A stretch of DNA of 64,000 nt from Euglena gracilis (lineage: Eukaryota > Euglenida > Euglenophyceae > Euglenales), in NCBI GenBank assembly GCA_039621445.1, contig CP154955.1, positions 45,345,540-45,409,539 on the forward strand, given 5' to 3'. Within the stretch, counting starts at the first letter, position 1. The number at the start of each line of letters is the position of its first letter. The notes under the pieces are model-generated. The model made no database searches. It was given only the letters and a program-made list of their open reading frames with translations, and was not told the origin of the DNA. Positions 30,037-62,516 of the stretch are shown here, piece by piece. The position numbers and the translations under genes are program-made.

Positions 30037-30378
30037 ACCCCCCCCCCTATGTCCAACGACCCCCCTATGTCCAATGACCACCCCCCCCCCGGTCAGAGGA
30101 CACCTTTTCGGAGGTTTGACCAAATTTTTGGTCCCGGCGTGAAGCGCCGGGACGAAAAATTTTGCCCAAAATTTTGCCAAAATTTTGGCCAAAATGCCAT
30201 TTTTGACACTTTTTGGACAAAAATTTGTCAAAATTGCCCAAAATTTTCGGCGCGAAGCGCCGGAAGGGAAAATTTGGGCATTTTTGGGTGGGTAGGGACC
30301 CGGGTACCCACCAACTTTCTTTTGACCCCATGTCCAACGACAGAGGTTACCGGTCATTGGACATAGGGGGGGGGGGGT
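30037..30378. mobile_element. MITE-like element, CTATGTCCAATGACC termini
   Basis: The left end is a C run then CTATGTCCAACGACC, duplicated as CTATGTCCAATGACC at 30065-30079. The right end at 30352-30377 is GGTCATTGGACATAG then a G run. The interior is AAATTTTGGCC-rich and holds two hairpins, GGCGTGAAGCGCC and GGCGCGAAGCGCC, near its two flanks. Confidence 0.6.
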
Positions 30379-31127
30379 AATGTCAGATGGTTTTCTGTCG
30401 ACGAGACAAAAGTCGTGACAGTCACGTGATACTGAGCATTTTTTCCCCCAACGATTTTTATTGTTCGACGAGATTTGTGTCGTCATCATTTGACGGCGAG
30501 GTATTAGACCGGTCGACATATGAAAGGGGAGGGTATGGAGCATTCACCGCAACCCTCCGGGGGGGGGATTTGGTCTCTCCCTAAAATCTGTCATTTTCCA
30601 GCTCTTTGCATTTGGGGGGAAGAAAAACGAGCGGCCAATGTAAGCTATTTCAGAATTTCTGTTCTTGGTTGCAGATGAACGCCAATGCGGCAATTTTAAT
30701 GAATTCATTGTGCAACCACATTGATTGATAATTTCAGTGTTGGAGGTGAACTTTCTTGCATCAACCTGCACAGGTTACGTTCTCTTCACGCAGAAATAAA
30801 TGCTTCTCTGAATTCATCACCATTAAGATAAGAATGAACCAACTTTTTGGTGTTTACGCCCCTTGAGGAATTTCTGCTTTTTCGGTGCATAAATAAATGT
30901 AATTTGGGGCTCACAATACCCACCCACGGAGATTAATGCCAACCAACGCCTGTCAACTGACATGAGGATCGGCCTGACGTTTCCCCTTTTTTGCCCATTT
31001 GTTTTTGGACCCCTTATGGCCTTTTCTCGGGTTCGATGTAAAAAGTCTGTCGGGATGTTTCACCCCTATCAGCCAGAAGGAAAGGCCACTGTTTAAGGAA
31101 GTTCTTGCCCCCCCCCTACCCCGCCCT

Positions 31128-31460
31128 TAGTTGCACTAAGGCTTCTTGTCTGTTTATGGCCGGCGCTAACTTCGCTTCTGGCCCAGTTGTGTGGTGAGTG
31201 GCCAGGGACCCCTTACACCGGTGCCGGTTTTATTTCTCCCCCTGGCCGGGTGAGTAACTCTGGTGTAATTCCAGCGCTGCGGGGACATACACTCACCTTG
31301 TGTGGTTGGTGTGGTTCCAATGGTGGGTCTACTGGGTGGGTGGCGTACACCCAGCAGGACTGGGTCTACGCCCCAGTGCTAGTGCTGCTCTTGCCTCCTG
31401 CCCTCTTCCCACTTTTCTGTGTGGGGGATGCGTGGCGCAGGCACAACGCCATGACTTGAA
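31128..31460 (+). repeat. Dispersed repeat, copy 1 (GGCCGGCGCTAACTTCGCTT family)
   Basis: It includes TTGCACTAAGGCTTCTTGTC, GGCCGGCGCTAACTTCGC and GTGGTGAGTGGCCAGGGACC. A second domain near 31263-31430 holds CATACACTCACC. Both domains recur at 40370-40910, there with the second domain inverted, and the first recurs inverted at 62390-62498. Confidence 0.8.
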
Positions 31461-32460
31461 AATTACAGTGTGGCCTCACAGTCCCGCGGCTTCGGTAAAC
31501 CCGGGTCACCGGGTCCCCCTACCCCACCCCTGGGAGGTCCGTCCCAGGTTGTGCTTTTGCGTACTCCCCGGCCCAGAGGGCACCGAGCTCCCGAGTCAGA
31601 AAAGTCGAAAAAATTCGAAAAGAAATTCCCGAAACAATGCTTTTTCGCCTCCCGGACCCCAGAAAAACTGTTTTTGAGCCGAAAATGAGCGTTTTTCGGC
31701 CCGCAAGCGCCCCGTTTTGGGCCCGAAACCTGTTGACTTTGGGCCAAATCGTGTCAAAAAAGTCGAAACACAATCCAACAAAACGGGTAAGGGGTTTATG
31801 GGGGGGTCGCCGAGCTCTTGTCTCTTTAGAGTAAGAGTGAAGCTTACCTTTGGGGTCAGCCCATAGCAGGGATTCCCCCAGGGTGTGCCTGCAACAGGCA
31901 GACTCCCCCCCCCCCCTCCATGGAATCCCCTCCCCCCTGGGGGGGGGGGTGAAAAGCAGCCAGGTTTAGCCATGGGGGTGCGACGGAGTCCGGGGGTGCC
32001 TGGGACCGCCAAAAGGGCGAAATCTCGCGCCGGGCTGTAAATCAGTCATTTTGTGGGGTGCCTTTTCCCCCCATTTTTCCTCACCATGGTTCCGAACCTT
32101 GCTTCTGTGCCCTACCCTACTCTTCTCCTCAGGGATGCCCAAGTGACCCTTTCCGTCTGATGCCCGTGTCCCATGAGAGGGCTGTTCAGGCGGGGGTCAG
32201 TATTTGGTTTTGCACCCGCAGTTTTCATTTGCGCAAATCACTGCCTGCGCAGGGCTTGTATTGATTGTATTGGTCTGGTTGGTTGCCTCTCGACATTTTC
32301 ACCATGCTACAGCAGGACCCCCCTCCCACCCCTCCCCCCAAAGCAGCCCCATATGCTGCATTGCGGGTGTGTTCCCAACGCCTGGCCACAGCACCCATGC
32401 AAACACACACAACCCTGAAAATGGCTTGGTGCTCAAATGGGCTGGCTGCATTTTAAAGCA

Positions 32461-44400
<11,940 letters not shown>

Positions 44401-45341
44401 CAGAGGAGCAGGCCGGGTGGCTGTCCGATGCACACACACACATCCCCCACCCCACCTCCACCCCTGTGACGTCCCATGTGGCTCGCCAAAGGGTTTCGCT
44501 GACCGGTGCCCTTCGACGCCCCTCTTTCGTTCGTATTGTACAGTACCCAGATGCATATCTCCGGCCGCGCCGCACACCGGTGGCTGCCATTCCAGTCGTT
44601 GCGTGTTCCGGGACATGTTTCATGTGCCAGTCCCGGCTGAGGTGAAAGCCATCCAGTTGTTTGTTGACAAGGTGCCTGTTGAAGGACCCTAACATGGGAA
44701 GAGTCCCGCAAAAAGCGCTGTCTGTCATCGTATTAAATGCACCAATGGAACCTTGAGATTTTTTGGGTTTTTTTGAATTGGTAGCGGAGGCAATCAGTAT
44801 GCGGGGTGGTGGTCTATTGCCAGCGATAGGACAGAAACGGCGGCCAAATCTCAGAAGTCTTTGGCTGGTGCCGGGTGGCTTAGTTCCATGGGAGGAGAAA
44901 GCCACCCCCCTTCAGTGTGTTCAGCCTTCTGGGGGTCGGAAGGCGGCGCGAGGGGCCACCAGGGTACATTTCACGATCTGCTCCAGTTCCCCACCCCGTG
45001 GCGGAAACCATCCGTTTGCCGACAGAAAGATTTCTGTCGGCGACAGCCGCACGAAGCACGAAGCATTTCAAGTCCACTGAGCCATCGCCAAGTCACAGAT
45101 TTTATTATGCACACCCCAGTTCCCCCACGGCCCTGCCGAGCTTAAACTGACCGGCCGGAGAGGGGTCCCGGAGTGCCCTGGAGTGCCTGGGCGGCAGGTT
45201 TCAACTCACCGGGGGGGCGGTGCCTACCTGGCCATGTGCCAAAGTATGCCCAGAATGGTCTAGGCGCCGAAGTGCGTTGACCGAGTGCCCACCCCCAGGC
45301 GGGCGAGGGGAGGGGTGTGGGCTTACAGTGCCTACCCACAG
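44401..45341. other. AI-2E carrier-kinase intergenic spacer
   Basis: No exon of certain assignment. The first coding exon of the downstream kinase may lie here, because its exon at 45342 begins behind an acceptor and without its own ATG. Confidence 0.5.
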
Positions 45342-52971
<7,630 letters not shown>

Positions 52972-53464
52972 CCTCTGTGGCGTTCTCAGCGCTTCCCTAC
53001 CCGTTTGGTGCAGAACTAGTCCATCGGTCCATCCCCCGAAATGTGTGGCCAGGTGACCGGACGACCTGAACTGGTTCGATGGAAACAACTCCCCGAGGAA
53101 AATGGTATCTTTCTGTGGGCATCGGATTTATCTTTTGAAAAGCGGCTTGGTTGGTCTTTGGAGCAAACAGCATCAGGAAACAGCATCGGCTTTTTTGTGA
53201 GGACATTATTGTGCGCCCCTGCTGTGGTCTGTCAACAAAAAGGCTCATCTTTTTTGTATGGCTACAAATGTCCTGTTTGATGTATGTGTGTTTTGTCCAT
53301 TGCATGCAAATCGGAAGCATACTTCCCTCCGAGGGTTTTTTAATGTGAAATCCTGACCAAACATCAAGGGAAGTTTGGCTTTGTGTTGCGCATAGGGCGC
53401 AACGCCATGTACACTGTCCGTGACGTTGTTGACCTTGAGCCCTCCCCTCCCCACAGCCTATCTC
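52972..53464. other. Kinase-NDC80 intergenic spacer
   Basis: Only 493 bp separate the kinase stop from the NDC80 ATG. A CCCCACAG acceptor nine bases before the ATG suggests an intron in the 5' leader or one further upstream coding exon. Confidence 0.5.
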
Positions 53465-56400
53465 ATGGCGCACCTAGATGCCAAGCGTAGGCAAACGATG
53501 GGAGCCCCCTTGTGTGCCAAGAAAGAGGACACGCGGCCGTTGAAGGACCCTCGCTGGAGGAAGGAAAAGGTGTGCTGGCAAAGTTCGTGCTGCTGCTGTT
53601 GCTGCTGCTGCATTATTACGAAAAAACACCCCGCCACCGCAAGGGGTTTTTTTTCAGTCTTGGACCCCCGGGGGGTGGGTCAGACTGAGGGAACTCCCCT
53701 CGGGTTCCCTCGAGGGGGGATATACTTTTCGGCGCCAAAAGGGGCTGAAATTTTTTGAAAAGGTGCTATTTTCAGCATTTTCCGCGATTTTTGGCCATTT
53801 TCGGGGGAAATGGGTGGGTCCCCCAGGACCCACCCGCCCCCCCCAGGGGGTGGGTAGGAGGGGCCCCCCCCCCCTCCCCCTGGTCTTTGAAAAACCCCTG
53901 GCCCCCCGCCCATTATTCCCCGCCTCGCCGCGTTGGCCCCCATGCAGTTGGGGCGAGCAGCCCGGGCCAGTGAGCCCTTGAGCCGGGGGGCGAGGGGGCG
54001 GTGGCAAACAGGTGCAGTGGTCACCTCTGGTGTAGGCCCAGTTCTTCCTGGAGTTTGCTGGAGCACACGGCTGGCCCATCGATCAGAGCATCGACATGAA
54101 AGCCTTCTGCTCCTGCCCCTCAAACAGGTTTGGCATGCGCCAGACCACCCAATTTTCCAATCTTTATTTTTTTGATTGTCTTCTTCAGTCCTCTTTGATC
54201 TGGGCAAGTCGTGAAGGACAGTCACGCACCAAAAACTGCGTCTGAACATGCATTTTTTTTGTAAGTCTGCTGATAGGAGGCACATGTGGACTCAGGACAG
54301 AGCCTGCATCTTTGACAGCGGATGAAAAAAACAAAAATGTTCATTGCATGATAATGCCATATAGAGTTTGTGAGTGGCCTGTTTGCAAAAATAAGAAAGG
54401 AAATGAGGCAAAAAAATCCAAAAAAAAATGGCCCGACATGGATGACCAAATTCTTCAAAAATGAACTGCCCAACAATTGACAAAAAATGTTAAAAGAATC
54501 TAAAAAAAATGCTTCGCGATTCGCAGAATAATGACATAACATTATTCTTTTGTCATTTTGGCATTTTGAAAATAGAGTGCCAGGTTTTTGAAATGGTTTC
54601 AATTGGCCTTAAGTCCAAAAACGGCCAAAAAATGGTTGAGAAACTGCCCAGGAAAACTCGCCAAAAACGGCTCAAATATCCAAAAATTGCCCGTGTTGCT
54701 CATATTATTTTGGTTTAGATACAGACATACACACGCAGTATATTTTAGCCAAGAATTAATATATCCAGCTCCTTATATTATGTACACTCATAGGCACTCT
54801 TTTTTGAGCAGTGAATTTGTAACAGATTTTTCACAACTGTGAATGAACAATTTTTTTTGAATTCTCTCAAACATCAAATGTAATGGAATTTTGGTCCATT
54901 GGAAGCAAATTGAATTCGAGAAACGTCTGTGAACTCAGGAACTCCCTTTTGCAGCTTGAAATACATCATTTGCAACTGATTTCACCAATAATTGGAACAA
55001 AGTCGGACAAATCCAAGGTTAGTTGCTTTTTTGCAGCAACGCCATTTCCTCTTCAGCACCCATTTTTAAGCTTTTTGGACGATTTTGGGGGGGTCAGCAC
55101 ATTTGGCATCAAGACTCGGTATTTCGGACGGAGTCTGCGCCTTAAGATGCACACTCGTCATGCCCGAAGGCCTGTGTCTTAGACACTTGAGCCCACGTGC
55201 CTTAGAAGTGGATTTAAGTAATTCATCCGTTGGCCTCTGGCGTTTTGCTGTTGAAACTAACTGCAAATGACCACTGGGGGTTTCTGCGGCCGTTGCACCC
55301 TGGTTAAGAGGATGCAAGCCCAATTAGCGCCAAGCCAAAAAACATTCGAATTCTTTTTTTTTAAAAAAGCGGTCAAGGACAGTCAAACGGTCTCGAGGGC
55401 TCCCGGGCTTTTTATTTGCCAGCGTTGTCAGGTGCCAAGTTTGCCATTTTTTTAACATCAGGTTTGGTGGGTCTTTTGTTGGCAGTTGTTCAGATTTCGA
55501 CTTCTGTGATGTATGAATGACAGCCTCCTTTTCTTCTTTCTCAGTGAAGTCATGGCAATCCTGCAGTTTCTATTCAACCTTACGAACCCTGAGATACAAA
55601 TCGAAAAACTGGACGGGGATATGGTGCTGGTGCTGTTCAAAAGAGTCTTGAAGTATCCTTACACCATTCCTGTTGCCAGAAAGTATGCTCACCCTCTTTG
55701 GCATCCTCTTTCTGTGTTGAGCCGTATTTCGAGTGTCCAAAAATCAGGACGAACCTGCACAGGCTTCGTTTGCCCCTGCTTGGGATCAAATGTCAGCAGG
55801 TGGATTTACTTGTCTGCCATTGTCGAAAGTATTCTTCTGCGATTACCATGTCAAACGCCTCCACACCAGCAGTGCACCCTCTTGCTGTTGCGATGGAGGT
55901 CTGGCGACCGGCCCTTTCCAGGGTCATCCAAATCACGCCCCTCACGTGGCACACCATGTTTGGGGCCATCATTTGGCTCGCGGAGAAGATCAAAGCCGAC
56001 GAAGATGAGGCCCTCGCCGAAAGGTGTGCACAAGTGACATATAGGTTTGGAAGCTTGGGTTCGGCAACAGGGTGCTGGAGCTTACCTTGCCCCATCCTGG
56101 GCGAGACAGCTTTTTGTCAAAAATTCAGGAAATGGGGTTTGTTGTTCATGTTTTCTTTTTTCAGGGCTGAGGCCGTGCTAAAAGAATTGAGTGGATGTGT
56201 CGATTTTTTTTCTCACGTTGATGGTGCCTGGCACTGTAACTGTAAGAAACCCATTTGCTTCGAGTATTTCTCATATTGGATTTGGTTCTATGAACTGCAT
56301 TTTGGGGTTGTTGTTTTGGACAGTTGGAGACTTTGCGGTTTCTTCTTTTTTTTCCCTTTTCTATTTGTTTTTTTACTCAGCATTTCGAGCATACGGCAAA

Positions 56401-59400
56401 CAAACCACCGGAGTGTCGCCCATGGCTGTGTGTCGCCCATGTGTGTGTCGCCCATGTGTGTGTCGCCCATGTGTGTGTCGCCCATGTGTGTGTCGCCCAT
56501 GTGTGTGTCGCCCATGTGTGTGTCGCCCACCACACACCACTGGTCTGCCAACGGTGGCCCCCTCGCCCCATCCCAGGGCCCGCAGCGCCGCCACTGACGG
56601 GCCCCGGCAGTTCCACGCGTGGGTCGCCGGGATGTACGGCACTGCACAGCAGGGCCTGGACGACTGGCGGCGGATGGAGCTGGACCTGCTCCAGAACATG
56701 GAGCGCCAAGTGAGGTGCGGGGGGAGGCCGCGCGTTCCGCGTCGGTCGCGGTGCGGTTTGTGGGTTTGTGACAAATGAAGGGAGAGGAGCCGCTTTCAGG
56801 GGACGATCTTTCTGCCACAAAGCGAAGGAAGCTTGAGAAACGCTCAGCAATTACGTGACAGGTTATGTAGGGGCACAGACGTGTTCTGGTTTGAATGAAC
56901 CGAAATCAGCCTCAGGACGAATTTTTTTGAATATGTGGAATAAGGCGAGAATGTCTGAAATTCTGCATAATTTTGACGAAAAAAAATGTGGGATCATGCA
57001 CCTCTTTTTCGTGCACCAGCGACATCCAATTTCGTTTTATTTCTACACCAATTTGATGTTCTGATACCAAATATCTTAGACGGCCAAAAACTTGGCATTT
57101 GAGCTTTGCGCCAAAGAAACCCCCAGACCGTCCGCAATTTGGGGACTGGTAGCACTAGAAACCGCCAGCCCTGAACGGTGTGCACACATCGCACAGCACA
57201 ATCGCGCGCACCTGCGCTGTTTGAAAAGAGTCGTACAGGGGGTGTTTAAACCTCATTGGGGTTAAAGGTCAAAATGAAGCCAGGCTGGACAAAAAATATT
57301 CGGCACTTTGCGCCGATAATTTTAGATACACGGTGACAAAACCGGCCAAAATGGCATTTTTGGGTGGTTTGGGGGGTTTCACCTCCAAAAAAGAAAATTT
57401 GGCCGAAGTAATGCCAATCCAGCTGGTTTTGGGCTTTTTCGGGCTTTGGGGGGGGGGCACCCACCGGGTCCAGTTCCCAGCCGGCCAGCGCCCCTACCCC
57501 CTGGGGGGGGGCAGCCAGCACCTTCTTCCAGCCAGCCCGCGGGACCCCCCCCCCTGGGGGCATCCTTGAGAAAACCCCTGGCCCCGACTTCGGCTTTCCC
57601 CCGCTGCCCATCGTCCCCGCCGTTCAGGGACCACATGGCCCACACTGCAGCGTCCCAGAAGCAAATGGGCCGGATGGCGGAGCAGGTGCAGGAGCTCCAG
57701 GCCAGGGTGGCCGGGCGCGGCGCACGGCCCCGGCCGCGGGCGTTGGCCCATCTGCTCGGTTTCGCCCTCAAATCGCCAGTTTCGCACACCAGGGAGGAGT
57801 GTGGCAGGCTGTGTTTGGGTGTTTTCGCAGGCCATTTGTTGGAAAGGCGGTTTGCAGGTTCGTTGGGTTTTTGGCAGTTGCCCAATTTGGAGTTTAGCCG
57901 CACCCAATGTGGAAGCTTCAGCCCAGCAACCCCTCCCCCAGGTGCTCAAAAAGACATACGCTTAAGCCGCCCGGCAATTTCAGCTTTTCAGAAATTTCAG
58001 CCGATTTCTGTCTGTGGCCCCAACAGTCCCGACCCACCAAGACAGCCCGGAAAATTTGAAGCCTGTCTGCAGCCTTCGAATGCCTCTCTTATCATGTGGG
58101 CTACCGTTGGCCGCTCTGCCAGCGAAGTATTCGGATGAGTTGACAAGTCTCCAGCAGGAATGTGAGACGCTCCGGTGTGCCCCCCAAGGGCGCCAGCAGT
58201 GTTTGTGCTTCATTGCGGTGCTGGTGATTAAACCCCCCACCTCTGACCCCGGGGGGTATCCGGTTTGGTGGTCGACCTCATGGGGGGGGTATAGGTGGCG
58301 GGGGGGGGGGGGGCTGCATCCCAGGGGCATTGGGCATGGGACAAACGGCACGGAAACGTCCCAGCCCAAAAACTTTCCGGGATGTGTGCTTTCGAGACGT
58401 CCCATTTTCATGAGACAGCATCCTGCAAATTTTCCGGTGGCACGATATTTTCGGATTCTCATGATAACCAATGAATTGTTCTGATGAAATGTTTGAGCCC
58501 TTGACCTCAACGTTTGCTGGAAATCATTTTATACGTTCCCCCAGTTTTCCCCGAATTCGAACAACATTTGGGGAGGCTCGAGATCCTCCTCGAATGTCGT
58601 TTGAACACGTTCAAGGAGGCTCGAGAGACTCCTCCCACGGACCGTAACCTTTCCCTATTGGTGATATATTGTTTGTTTTGCCGGATCACCATTTTATTAC
58701 ATTTGTCCTTAATTATTTTATTTGTTGTTGTGATTCTTATTTGTTTTGGCTGATTTTTCCCTCATTTTTTTGCGAAATCGTCGTGTTAATTCGTTATCTG
58801 TCTTCCCAGTCGATTATGCGATGAGCCTCTTTTTAACTCGGAAGACGCACAAGGGGGTTGGGTTCAGGACGGGTCTGGCGGGGTCCCAGGCCCTGAGGCT
58901 TGGGTTTGGCTTCCGTTGGGAAGGACAGGAAAAATGGTTTTGGCTCGATTTTGGGGGGGTCTCACCAAAAGGGAGGGCCGAAAGGAGAAAAAGAAGGAAG
59001 GGGGAAAAAAACAGAAGCCTGGCAGTTTCTCTGAAAAGTGAGGCTCTTTGCTGCTTGGGGCACGAGCCATTCGGCCCACCAAGGACACACCTCCTGCCCC
59101 TCTTTGCTGTGTGCATTGCCCTCCCTCCGCACCTGCCCCCGCGACGCTCCTAAAATTGTGAAATGGCATGTTTTGACATTTTTGCAAGATCCTGACAAAC
59201 TGCATTATCCGAATTTGCCTTCTCTTTTTGCGTCACATTTTTTTCGAGGTCCATGTTGCCCCCCCCCACAGGCGGGACCTCCAGAACTTCACCCTCTTCC
59301 TGGCCAACATGCAGGAGCACACCACCTTCGTCGCGGCCAGCATCGCCGAGGAGGAGCGGACCGGCGCGGAGCTGGGCCGGGACCAGGGTTCGGCACAAGG

Positions 59401-60645
59401 GGGATGCTTCCGCGCCGAGGGCTTTGCACCGCGTGCAGGACCGTGTGCACCGCGTGCACTGCGTGGCACCACGTGAAAGGAATCAGATACAACCTAAAAT
59501 GACTGAATGAGAGAAAAACGCCCGCAAAAGCGCCCATCGATTACAAAGTTGCAATAAAAAGGATTTTGAGTGAATTTGGTCATTGTTAGGTGTTTTTGGC
59601 CCAAATCACCTGGTTTTTCCACCAGATCTCACCAAATCTGTACCAATGGTCACCAAAATGGCCAAAAGTGGCCAAAAATGAGCAAAAATTTGATAGCAGC
59701 AGTCAGAAGTGACCTACAATGGCCACAAATGTGCAAAAATCATCAGAAGCAGCCAAGAATTGGTGTGAATGAAGCAAAAATGCATTCAAACTGCCAAAAG
59801 TGGTCTTAATTGCCAAATACAGCCCAAATTGGCCAAAAGTGGCCAAAAGTGGTCCACAATGACCAAAAAAAGTGGCCAAAAGAAGCCAAAGTTATTTTGA
59901 ATGAGTTCATTGAAAAGTTGCTTTTGGGGGTGGTGCGCACTTTTTTGGACTCACTTTTTGGCCCTCTGGGGTGTGACACTCATCGCATTTGAATGGGGGG
60001 GGTCCGACCCACCCATCCCCACCTGCCCGGAGGTTGAATCCTGTGCGGGAGGCGGCGGCGCGGGAGCGGGAGAAGGCGTGCGTGTTGCACGCGCTGCACT
60101 CCCAGGAGCTGACGAAGGACGAGGAGGAGCGGCTGAGGCGGAAGAAGGCCCTGCTCCACGCCCAGGTGGGCCGCCGAATTGACCCCACTTGGGAGAAAGA
60201 ACTGCTTCTCGAGGAGAAGGCGCCTGGTGCATGTTGCACACAGCAGTGTCGCGTTCAGCTGCCGAGGCTGCGGCGAGAATAAGAAAGTGAATTGAAATGA
60301 ATTTCTTTTAAATGAGAAATTTTTTAAGTGATAACAAATTAATGATAAAATGAATAAAATGTTGATGAAGAAAAAAAATGAAAAATGATGATGATGATTA
60401 AATAATGATGGTAATGGACTTTTGTGTCGTCAGATTCTTTTTCATTTCTTTCTTTTTCTGCTTGGTCAATCATTCAATTAGGTGTTGTGAAGGATTGACT
60501 GATTTTTCTGCGTGTTGGTCAACCCCATTCTTTACATCCAGCTCGCAGACCTAAGCTCAAGGTCGAAATTGGTGGCCGGCGATATGCAAGGGATTGAGCA
60601 TCAGCTTCATCGCAAAGTGGATCAGTTGAATGCTATGATATCCAA
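53465..60645 (+). CDS. NDC80: NDC80/HEC1 kinetochore protein (3' end not found)
   Basis: NDC80 binds microtubules through an N-terminal calponin-homology domain and dimerises with NUF2 by a long coiled coil. Exons are 53465-53569 (KEDTRPLKDPRWRKEK), 54036-54127 (FFLEFAGAHGWPIDQS), 55545-55682 (MAILQFLFNLTNPEIQIEKL), 55922-56023 (TPLTWHTMFGAIIWLAEKIK), 56165-56216, 56611-56714 (DDWRRMELDLLQNMERQ), 57628-57706, 58128-58174, 59272-59387 (RDLQNFTLFLANMQEHTTF), about 60033-60165 and 60542-60645 (GIEHQLHRKVDQLNAMISK). Nearly all phases agree through 59387. The join to 60033 is unresolved. The N-terminal basic tail is only about 20 residues, shorter than in animals. The distal coiled coil is not recognisable before the window ends. 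Confidence 0.88.
53690..53910 (+). repeat. Dispersed intron element copy (long form)
   Basis: It is nearly collinear with 8460-8640: GGCGCCAAAAGGGGC, AAATTTTTTGAAAA, GCTATTTTCAGCATTTTCCG, GGCCATTTTCGGGGGAAATG, opposed C and G runs, and CTTTGAAAAACCCCTGG. It lies in the first NDC80 intron. Confidence 0.75.
56412..56532. repeat. 15-bp minisatellite (TGTGTGTCGCCCATG)n
   Basis: About seven to eight units lie in the NDC80 intron just upstream of the 56611 exon. They are open in several frames because the unit is a multiple of three. Confidence 0.95.
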
Positions 60646-62030
60646 GTGTGTAACTCCTTTCTTGTGTTGAAATATAAGCTCTCGTCGAGAAATTGTCCGA
60701 CTTTTGTACCAGATTTTGCCAACACGCTAACCCCCCCAAATAACGGGGCAGTGCCCTTTGAGTGGACAGGGCCTTAGACGGCCGGGAATGCACTTTTCAT
60801 TTTTGGTTTGTTTTTTTGCACACCTGCGCATTCTTTTGTGACCAACTGTGTTGCCATCACTTGACGGGGCGGCGCACCTGTCAAGTCGAGGTGATCAAGT
60901 GGGAATGTGCACCACGACTTCCGGCGTCCGAGGATTTTTTTGAGGAATCCGACTTCTTCCACTTTTGGGAGACCTGTTTTTGACCTCCGCCTGCAGGGGT
61001 AAACACCTCGTCAAACGAAGCCAGTGCGACATGAAACGCTGTTTTTTCGGGGCGGCACCCTCGTCCGGTGAAGGCGTTGTACCTGTCGCTGTCCCCCCTG
61101 TTTTGTGCTGCCCAGTGAATGCGCAGGTGCGCATTTACCCCCCCCCCCCTCTCCGTCCCGGCTTTTTCCTGAAGTTTTGGACAGTAATTGTGGCCCCCAG
61201 GGGTGGTTGCTGGAAGGGGGCACTGTGGTCTATACGGTTAAAGTGGAGGGGAGGTTCTGTGCCCTGCGTTGGAAGCAGGGCACGAGGGGGCACCAGTCAA
61301 TATTTGGTGTGTGCGTGCAGCCTGCATTCAGAGAGTGGTGGGGAGGGTGGGTTTAAATCCACACCAGATGTCTGTAGGGGAGGGCTCGTTACCCTCCTCA
61401 GGCTGCGTGCTGTTTGCCATTCCACACGGTGCACTGCACCCCTCCGCAACACATGCGGGCACAGCATCCCTCCAGTAGCGCACGCCGTCCGCTCCGCATG
61501 TGCCTTCTCATAGGCACCACGGCACATCACCATGTGGGACCACCTGTGTTCAGGTGTGACGTTTGGGATGGGGTGCTGGGTATGGAAGGGGGGGCTGGCT
61601 TGCACTCCTTTCCTTGGGGAGACACAAGAAGGGAATGCGCATGTGCGTATTCACATGCGCATTCACCCCGATGTGCCAAGTTTGATTTCAGCCATTGCGG
61701 ATGGGGTGTGTGGGAAAGGTGTATGCATATGTGCTATCCCTGTTCTTCACAGCGGCCAAGGATTGTGTAGTTTGCAGTGTTGGAGCGTCGACTCTGAGTT
61801 CATGATAAATAAGGGTTCTGTGTGGTTTTTGACGTTTGTTGCCAGCAAGGCCACAGGTGGTGGTCCTCCCCTGCTGTGTTTTGCACCAGGGCTGCCTTGT
61901 CCTCGTACACCATTCGATCCTTGCAGGGAGGTCTACACTCCAGCCGTGTGGTTTCAAACCCGGGGGGAGTTGGCGTGGGTGGTGGCATGCCCACCTGGGA
62001 GTGAAAATATTCGACGGTGTGGCTGTAAAC

Positions 62031-62516
62031 CCCCCCCAAATAATACCCCCCAAATAATACCCCCCCCCCCTTAGGGTCCGACTTCGGCCGCCGAAATAAT
62101 AGCCCCCCCTCCCCGGTTTCGGGCCGAAGGACCGGATTTTAACCTGAAAATGTAGGTAAAAATCACAATCTCTGACAACAAATTACGAAAAAAAATCAAA
62201 TTTTCTGGCTCATCTGACCTCAAAAAAAAATGGTAAATTTCGCAAGAAAGTGCAAAAAGAGACCCCAAAGGGGGGTTTTGGGTGCTATTTGGGGTTTTCA
62301 GGACTTCGAAAAACTTCGAAAATTTTGGGAAAATAATATACCCCCCCCCAAATTATACCCCCCCAGGCCGGGCCAGGCGGAGCAACAAAAGAGCACTGGT
62401 GTAAGGGGTCCCTGGCCACTCACCACACAGTAAACTGGGCCAGAAGCGAAGTTAGCGCCGGCCATAAACAGACAAGAAGCCTGAGTGCAACTGAGGGGGT
62501 ATTATTTGGGGGGTTA
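62031..62516. mobile_element. MITE-like element, AAATAATACCCCC termini (copy 2, with insertion)
   Basis: Left end CCCCCCCAAATAATACCCCC, right end GGGGGTATTATTTGGGGGG (62495-62513), with the outer bases TAAAC and GTTAA also nearly complementary. The interior up to about 62370 matches 34887-35278. Between 62390 and 62498 it contains the inverted copy of the 31128-31215 repeat, apparently inserted inside the element. Confidence 0.72.
62390..62498 (-). repeat. Dispersed repeat, copy 3 (inverted, nested)
   Basis: Read on the minus strand it gives TTGCACTCAGGCTTCTTGTC, GGCCGGCGCTAACTTCGCTT and GTGGTGAGTGGCCAGGGACC. It is nearly identical to 31128-31215 over about 100 bp. Confidence 0.85.

Larger units (their letters stand above)
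29968..32460. other. Lipase-AI-2E transporter intergenic region
   Basis: No exon is supported. It contains the inverted-repeat element at 30037-30378, a dispersed repeat at 31128-31460, and a copy of the CATTTTCGGCTC family at about 31560-31780 (inverted relative to 14600). Confidence 0.55.

Noticed and set aside
31187-31459. 90-residue ORF over the dispersed repeat at 31 kb
   Set aside because: The other copies of the repeat do not preserve the frame, and one half is inverted in the 40-kb copy.
54883-55020. Exon-like stretch ELRNSLLQLEIHHLQ before a GTTAG donor in the NDC80 region
   Set aside because: The exons at 54127 and 55545 join exactly in phase and match the family without a gap, so there is no room for it.
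58545-58640. Coiled-coil-like stretch EFEQHLGRLEILLECRLN in the NDC80 region
   Set aside because: 58174 joins directly to 59272 in phase. The stretch contains a duplicated GGAGGCTCGAGA and no donor in a usable phase.
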